This document shows, piece after piece, positions 7,154-9,034 of a stretch of DNA of 9,034 nt. The position numbers and the translations under genes are program-made. Each line of letters begins with the position of its first letter. Within the stretch, counting starts at the first letter, position 1. The DNA is taken from assembly GCA_020345785.1 (NCBI GenBank), contig CP070771.1, forward strand, positions 3,609,881-3,618,914, written 5' to 3'. The notes beneath the pieces are model-generated. The model did not search any database, was not told the DNA's origin, and was given only the letters and a program-made list of their open reading frames with translations. The DNA is from Desulfobacterales bacterium. GTDB lineage: Bacteria; Desulfobacterota; Desulfobacteria; Desulfobacterales; JAFDCJ01.

Positions 7154-7248
7154 TCTCGCCAAGACGCAAAGACGCCAAGATTGGCTTAATATTTTACCTT
7201 TGCGGGCTTTGACTTCGGCGAGCTCAGTCGAGTCGCGGCTTTGCGAGA
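7154..7248. repeat. Composite intergenic palindromic repeat (TCTCGCCAAG...CTTTGCGAGA)
   Basis: The ends TCTCGCCAAG (7154-7163) and CTTTGCGAGA (7239-7248) pair over 10 bp with a single mismatch. An internal pair, CGCAAAG (7165-7171) and CTTTGCG (7198-7204), is perfect. Nested inside at 7211-7234 is a second partial palindrome with GACT...AGTC ends and a central GAGCTC; its wording (ttcggcgagctcagtcgag) is familiar from a different dispersed repeat. The element occupies the 3' third of the 316-bp space between uxaC and the kinase gene and ends in a T-run (7249-7255). On the plus strand the stem followed by T-run could attenuate transcription. Confidence 0.55.
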
Positions 7249-7262
7249 TTTTTTTATGACAA

Positions 7263-8462
7263 ATGGAATTTCCCGACCTGGCACAGGCAAAACAAAAGCT
7301 GGCTGATTTCTTATGGAAAGAGCAGGAAATTTCCCCATCCGATATCCGCGTGATTGCCTCGCCCTACCGTATCTGCCCTCTCGGTGCCCACATCGACCAT
7401 CAGGGCGGCCCGGTGCTCGGCATGACGATCAATGCTTACACGCTGATGGCATTTGTACCGACCAATGACGGTGTGGTTCGGCTGCAAAGCAGGAATTATC
7501 CGGGAATTATCCAGTTCGAGCTTAATCGACCGGCGGAAACGACCGGCAGTAACTGGGGTATATATGCCCGGGCCACCGCCCTGGCCCTGCAGGAAGCGTA
7601 TCCAGTGAAAAAAGGCCTCAGCGGAATACTGGACGGTATGCTGCCCGGCTGCGGTTTGAGCTCCTCGGCATCGGTACTTTTGGCATACCTTCACGCGCTG
7701 GCCGCCGCCAATCATATCAGGCTGCAGCCATGGGATTACGTGCGGCTTGCCCGGCGAGCCGAAAACAACTATATCGGCCTGAACAACGGTATCCTGGATC
7801 AAACCAGCATCGTGTTCGGCCGCCGGGACCACCTGCTGCATATCGACACCCGACAGGAAAAAGTCAGCGAATTGCCCGACACTCAGGGCGAGTCTCGCTA
7901 TCGACTTATCGTTGCCTATTCCGGCTACTCCAGAGAACTGACAACCTCCGGGTACAACTCCCGGGTCAGGGAATGCAAGGAGGCCGCCCAGCTACTGTCT
8001 CAGATGTCCGGCTGCGGTCCGACCCAAATTCTTTCCGAGGTTCCAGCAGAGGCATTTCAGCTTTATGGTCAAAAACTGGCACCGGACATCGGCCGCCGGG
8101 CAAGACATTTTTTCAGCGAAATTCAGCGCGTCAATGACGGGGTTGCCGCCTGGCAGCAAGGGCGGATCGAAGATTTTGGGCGTTTGATGGTAGCATCGTG
8201 CCGCAGTTCGATTGAACAGTACGAATGCGGCACTCGACCCATTTTTGATCTGCAGCAAATTGTAAGTTCAGCCGAAGGGGTTCTGGGTTCCCGTTTTATG
8301 GGAGGTGGATTCGGTGGATGTGTTGTCGGCCTCGTCGACCAAAGCAAGGCCGCAGCAGCCGCTGCAGATATTCGCCAAGCTTACCGGCAGCGTCATCCGG
8401 AAGTAGCCGATCAGGCCGAGGTCTATCTGGCCCGATCCGCCGACGGAGTGCAATTCGTATGA
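7263..8462 (+). CDS. GHMP-family sugar kinase, probable galacturonokinase
   Basis: A 399-residue cytoplasmic GHMP kinase of galactokinase-like build. The N-terminal sugar-recognition motif reads SPYRICPLGAHIDHQGG (33-49), the ATP-binding loop PGCGLSSSAS is at 128-137, the catalytic Asp is probably Asp179 in NNGILDQ, and the third motif GSRFMGGGFGGC is at 342-353. The first motif, and the later YFSE...RV, SSIEQYECG and GGFGGC stretches, read like the plant galacturonokinase (GalAK) as I remember it, much more than like GalK. In galactokinase the first motif is GEHxDY; here it is GAHIDH, so the Glu that contacts the galactose C6 hydroxyl is Ala42, which suits a C6 carboxylate. Predicted reaction: D-galacturonate + ATP to alpha-D-galacturonate 1-phosphate. 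The ATG at 7263-7265 is forced by an in-frame TGA at 7257-7259 and has no clear Shine-Dalgarno. The nucleotidyltransferase gene overlaps its stop (ATGA). Alternatives are another uronate or sugar-1-kinase. Confidence 0.8.
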   Translation: MEFPDLAQAKQKLADFLWKEQEISPSDIRVIASPYRICPLGAHIDHQGGPVLGMTINAYTLMAFVPTNDGVVRLQSRNYPGIIQFELNRPAETTGSNWGIYARATALALQEAYPVKKGLSGILDGMLPGCGLSSSASVLLAYLHALAAANHIRLQPWDYVRLARRAENNYIGLNNGILDQTSIVFGRRDHLLHIDTRQEKVSELPDTQGESRYRLIVAYSGYSRELTTSGYNSRVRECKEAAQLLSQMSGCGPTQILSEVPAEAFQLYGQKLAPDIGRRARHFFSEIQRVNDGVAAWQQGRIEDFGRLMVASCRSSIEQYECGTRPIFDLQQIVSSAEGVLGSRFMGGGFGGCVVGLVDQSKAAAAAADIRQAYRQRHPEVADQAEVYLARSADGVQFV

Positions 8463-9034
8463 TTGCAGTTATCCTGGGGGCAGGATTTGCCACGCGCATG
8501 TATCCACTGACACGCGACTTCCCCAAACCCCTGTTGCGGGTTGCGGACAGGCCGGTTATCGAATACCTGATGGACCAGCTCATTGAACTGCCCGAACTGG
8601 ACGCCGTGCACATCGTCAGCAACGCCCGATTTTTCACTCACTTTGAAAAATGGCGCGAATGCTATCTAAAAGATGTGCCGGAGAGAACTTTTCACATCGA
8701 AATCCACAATGACGGCGCTGAAACCAATGAAAACCGCCTCGGGGCCTCGGCCGACCTGCAGCTGGTGTTAAAGCGTGTATCAGACACTTCCAGAATTCTG
8801 GTTTCCGCCGGCGACAATATTTACCGGTTTTCCATCAAATCCCTTTGGCAGAAATTTTTGCAGAGTCGACATCATTATGTGGTGGCGTTGCCCGAAACGG
8901 ACGTGGAGAAGCTGAAAAAAACCGGCGTACTCGAACTGGACGCGCAGGACCGGGTGATTCGCCAGCACGAAAAACCGGACCGGCCGCAGTCCGCCTGGTC
9001 CTGCCCGCCGCTGTATTTCCTGCAGGCTTCAGCC
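8459..9034 (+). CDS. RmlA-like sugar nucleotidyltransferase (partial, 3' end beyond window)
   Basis: The reading frame stays open for 192 codons from ATG 8459-8461 to the window edge. The N-terminal nucleotide-binding signature is GAGFATRMYPLT followed by PKP (residues 7-24), with Arg13 and Lys23 in the expected places. The metal-binding Asp lies in AGDNIY (Asp119), and a sugar-site EKP occurs at 171-173. These are the landmarks of the RmlA/GalU-type NTP_transferase fold, which joins a sugar-1-phosphate to an NTP, releasing pyrophosphate. Full proteins of this kind usually exceed 230-300 residues, so at least a fifth is missing. The start overlaps the kinase stop in ATGA, showing translational coupling. 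I infer that it activates the kinase product, giving an NDP-galacturonate. The nucleotide (UTP, dTTP or other) cannot be decided from what is visible. Confidence 0.87.
   Translation, partial: MIAVILGAGFATRMYPLTRDFPKPLLRVADRPVIEYLMDQLIELPELDAVHIVSNARFFTHFEKWRECYLKDVPERTFHIEIHNDGAETNENRLGASADLQLVLKRVSDTSRILVSAGDNIYRFSIKSLWQKFLQSRHHYVVALPETDVEKLKKTGVLELDAQDRVIRQHEKPDRPQSAWSCPPLYFLQASA

Noticed and set aside
7311..7841. A 176-codon minus-strand frame opposite the galacturonokinase-like gene
   Set aside because: Antisense shadow of a strongly conserved kinase, with no family motif of its own.
1..9034. tRNA or rRNA genes, CRISPR array, transposase or integrase genes
   Set aside because: I looked for cloverleaf-type arms, regularly spaced direct repeats and DDE/integrase-type proteins on both strands and saw none.

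Overview
The window most resembles a chromosomal fragment of a Gram-negative bacterium, probably a Desulfobacterota/deltaproteobacterial lineage. The reasons are a hybrid kinase of a style common there, a periplasmic (signal-peptide) binding protein, and short intergenic palindromic repeats of the 'gccaagacgcaaag' and 'gcgttctctgcgag' kinds that I associate with such genomes. This assignment is inference from style, not a database result. Base composition is uneven. By eye on sampled lines, the gene at the left edge is clearly GC-rich (about 55-75% per line), the kinase is near 42-45%, and the uronate genes are intermediate.

Layout. (1) 60-782, minus: a short DUF849/BKACE-type beta-keto acid cleavage enzyme. 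(2) 975-5271, minus: a two-gene unit, a secreted tandem ribose-type periplasmic binding protein (604 aa) followed, with a 23-nt overlap, by a hybrid sensor histidine kinase (834 aa) that has a large periplasmic sensor region. No transporter genes accompany them. (3) 5272-5530: intergenic, with a palindromic repeat and a weak terminator-like hairpin. (4) 5531-6946, minus: uronate isomerase UxaC. (5) 6947-7262: divergent control region with candidate promoters in both directions, a perfect 10-bp inverted repeat, and a composite palindromic repeat that runs almost into the next start codon. (6) 7263-8462, plus: a GHMP-family sugar kinase closely resembling plant galacturonokinase. (7) 8459-9034, plus: the first 192 codons of an RmlA-like sugar nucleotidyltransferase, overlapping the kinase by ATGA and cut by the window edge.

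How the genes may work together. UxaC opens D-galacturonate or D-glucuronate for catabolism (to tagaturonate or fructuronate). The divergent kinase and nucleotidyltransferase would turn galacturonate into galacturonate-1-phosphate and then an NDP-galacturonate, a salvage route best known from plants. The locus would therefore be a fork between burning a uronic acid and reusing it for polysaccharide. The neighbouring binding-protein/kinase pair is best read as a sugar-sensing system (comparable in logic to TorT/TorS or LuxP/LuxQ) in which one polypeptide carries two different sugar pockets; its link to uronate genes rests only on proximity. No tRNA, rRNA, CRISPR array or insertion sequence was seen.
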